Positions 63,628 through 64,000 of a stretch of 64,000 bases of DNA are shown piece after piece. The notes below the pieces were generated by a model. It saw only the letters and a list, made by a program, of their open reading frames with translations. It did no database searches and was not told the origin of the DNA. This DNA is from Nevskia sp964451925 (GTDB lineage: Bacteria > Pseudomonadota > Gammaproteobacteria > Nevskiales > Nevskiaceae): positions 1 through 64,000 of the forward strand of contig CAYVKA010000021.1 of NCBI GenBank assembly GCA_964451925.1. The letters are read 5' to 3'. Positions within the stretch are counted from its first letter, which is position 1. Each line of letters starts with the position of its first letter. Both the position numbers and the translations under genes were made by a program.

Positions 63628-64000
63628 TTACTTGAAGGACTTGGTCACGGTGGTCACCGATTCGAAGCTGCCGGTGTCCCAGTTCGGGATCAGCTTCTGC
63701 CCGGCCAGCAACGGCTGTCCGTCTCCCTGCATCAGCACTGCATCCAGTTCAACGCAGGATTGACCGGTCTTGAGGGTGGCGCTGGCGGTGACCGCCACCA
63801 TGATATTGCGGCAGTGATCGCCGTTTGCGTCACAGGCGCCGCCATAAGTGCCGTCCGCGGGAATGTATTCGGATTCACGCGCCGCACCGGCAAGCCCCGG
63901 AATGCGGCAGACCTTGATCCTGCCATCCGCCTGCACCGCGGACGCGGTGCCCATGACCAGCGCCGCGATCGCCACGCTTCCGCTCAACCAGGATGTCCGC
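63628..64000 (-). CDS. Secreted protein, partial at the window edge
   Basis: At least 119 aa. The visible part begins in the hydrophobic core of a signal peptide (VAIAALVMGTASAVQA), and the reading frame stays open to the window end, so the true start probably lies beyond it. The only internal start is a TTG at 63987. The mature part has paired cysteines (KVCRIPG, GACDANGDHCRN, QSCVELDAV). No family recognised. It converges on the Gly/Ser lipoprotein gene. Confidence 0.6.
   Translation of the reverse strand, partial: RTSWLSGSVAIAALVMGTASAVQADGRIKVCRIPGLAGAARESEYIPADGTYGGACDANGDHCRNIMVAVTASATLKTGQSCVELDAVLMQGDGQPLLAGQKLIPNWDTGSFESVTTVTKSFK

Overview
The window is GC-rich (roughly two-thirds G+C by eye), densely coded chromosomal DNA of a gammaproteobacterium. 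Conserved blocks support this: ndk-rlmN-pilF-rodZ-hisS-yfgM-bamB-der, a divergent trmJ/suhB pair next to cysE and isc genes, secF-secD-yajC, tgt and queA. Several acyl-CoA dehydrogenases, a DUF1302/DUF1329 pair and heptamer-repeat hairpins suggest a Nevskiales/Solimonadaceae or Xanthomonadales relative. That placement is inference; there is no rRNA in the window.

Layout. 1-7.1 kb: a secreted DUF2807 protein, two divergent acyl-CoA dehydrogenases, a structured non-coding spacer (3.9-4.1 kb) and three secreted proteins of unknown function. 7.2-20 kb (minus strand): a long housekeeping series running cysE, two cysteine desulfurases, a degenerate IscU-like protein, iscA, ndk, rlmN, pilF, rodZ, hisS, yfgM, bamB and der. 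iscR, hscBA and fdx are absent from the isc part, and ispG is absent between rodZ and hisS. 20-31.3 kb: trmJ/suhB, secF-secD-yajC, a third acyl-CoA dehydrogenase, a glutathione peroxidase, a zinc metallopeptidase and tgt. 31.5-38.8 kb: transporters (SMR, CPA2 antiporter, MFS), an AraC regulator, a VOC protein, a DCC thiol protein, a YheT hydrolase and queA.

38.9-47.1 kb is an accessory island at a tRNA-Leu(CAA) gene. The last 61 bp of the tRNA region are duplicated 545 bp downstream. A lone antitoxin-like gene lies between the copies, and beyond the second copy is a minus-strand operon fic-hsdM-hsdS-hsdR. 47.3-53.5 kb: a DUF349 protein, a predicted outer-membrane protein, a two-gene operon (membrane protein plus CPC-motif thioredoxin-like protein) facing a TetR regulator across two TATGCC palindromes, and a hydrolase with a cysteine nucleophile. 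53.8-61.3 kb: a LuxR/MalT-like regulator without the ATPase half, then a PF10118 hydrolase, an Asp-nucleophile alpha/beta hydrolase, DUF1302 and DUF1329. This looks like an uncharacterised envelope/hydrolase system for a hydrophobic substrate.

61.3-64 kb: a sigma-54-like promoter followed about 110 nt later by a strong intrinsic terminator (candidate small RNA), then an OmpA-family protein, a Gly/Ser-linker lipoprotein and an edge-truncated secreted protein. All functions are assigned by reading motifs; no database search was run.
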